A stretch of DNA of 64,000 bases. Source: Mycobacteriales bacterium (GTDB lineage: Bacteria > Actinomycetota > Actinomycetes > JAFAQI01). Below, piece by piece: positions 63,967 to 64,000 of this stretch. A program made the position numbers and the translations under genes. The DNA is taken from assembly GCA_035550055.1 (NCBI GenBank), contig DASZRO010000018.1, positions 30,743 through 94,742 of the forward strand, read 5' to 3'. Position 1 is the stretch's first letter. Every line of letters begins with the position of its first letter. Under the pieces are notes generated by a model. That model had not been told where the DNA came from. It made no database searches and worked only from the letters and a program-made list of their open reading frames with translations.

Positions 63967-64000
63967 GGCTGCGGCACGGCCGGGTCTTAAGGTCGAAACC

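Overview
The window is high-GC chromosomal DNA from an actinobacterium. The evidence is its gene order: mfd, a lipoprotein gene, mazG, eno, ftsB, a DUF501 gene and ppx; the galU, moeA-like glp, rimJ and sepX/glpR block; the senX3/regX3 pair beside phoU and pstSCAB; GTG starts; and many 4-nt ATGA/GTGA gene overlaps. The sequence does not let me name the genus. Apart from one short foreign-looking insert, the region is core chromosome.

Layout. The left edge (1-1.9 kb) holds a truncated type II NADH dehydrogenase and a divergent MFS exporter. From 2.0 to 15.5 kb one minus-strand block carries cell-wall precursor, nucleotide-pool, translation and repair genes (glmU, prs, rplY, pth, ybjQ, mfd, SurA-like lipoprotein, mazG, eno, ftsB, DUF501, ppx, udgB). 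A tRNA-Gln and a fatty-acid desaturase follow, then ispE, rsmA, tatD, metG and rsmI (16.9-22.9 kb). The rsmI-metG gap is nearly 700 bp. On the minus strand it is packed with stem-loops, seven of them capped by GNRA tetraloops, and it ends in a strong terminator hairpin. I read this as an unassigned large structured RNA. From 22.9 to 33.3 kb are a protein O-mannosyltransferase, a PAP2 phosphatase, an HtrA/response-regulator/sensor-kinase operon, a TrhA membrane protein, a methyltransferase, and a secreted nucleosidase with a Tat-exported phosphoesterase.

Between 33.4 and 34.9 kb there is a mini-island of about 1.5 kb. A complete tRNA-Ala(CGC) is at one end and a 31-bp imperfect direct copy of its 3' part (27/31 identical) is at the other. 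Next to the tRNA end lies a cluster of 20-bp-period and 11-bp-period repeats. The single cargo gene fuses a MerR/excisionase-type helix-turn-helix, a GHKL ATPase and a STAS-like DUF4325 domain. There is no integrase.

From 35 to 43.8 kb are the divisome-linked sepX/glpR and glp (MoeA-type), rimJ, galU, a 5-formyl-THF cyclo-ligase, an L,D-transpeptidase, FmdB, a SAF-domain protein and an AGPS-like flavoenzyme. From 43.9 to 53 kb is the phosphate regulon: senX3-regX3 with a coupled 44-aa acidic ORF, divergent phoU, pstSCAB with clear PHO-box repeats, then DUF3099, Pit and a DUF47 regulator. The last part has a TetR/acyl-CoA dehydrogenase pair, a glpD-tetR operon divergent from a second AGPS-like gene, a PASTA-less Ser/Thr kinase, tRNA-Arg(CCT), PPK2 and a DHA2 MFS exporter.

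Two themes link the genes. The first is phosphate and polyphosphate: PHO-controlled uptake, Pit, Ppx, PPK2 and secreted phosphoesterases. The second is envelope building: GlmU, GalU, PMT, Ldt, FtsB and SepX/Glp. The items most worth follow-up are the structured RNA, the tRNA-flanked HTH-ATPase-STAS gene with its repeat cluster, the 44-aa ORF after regX3, and the long intergenic palindromes.
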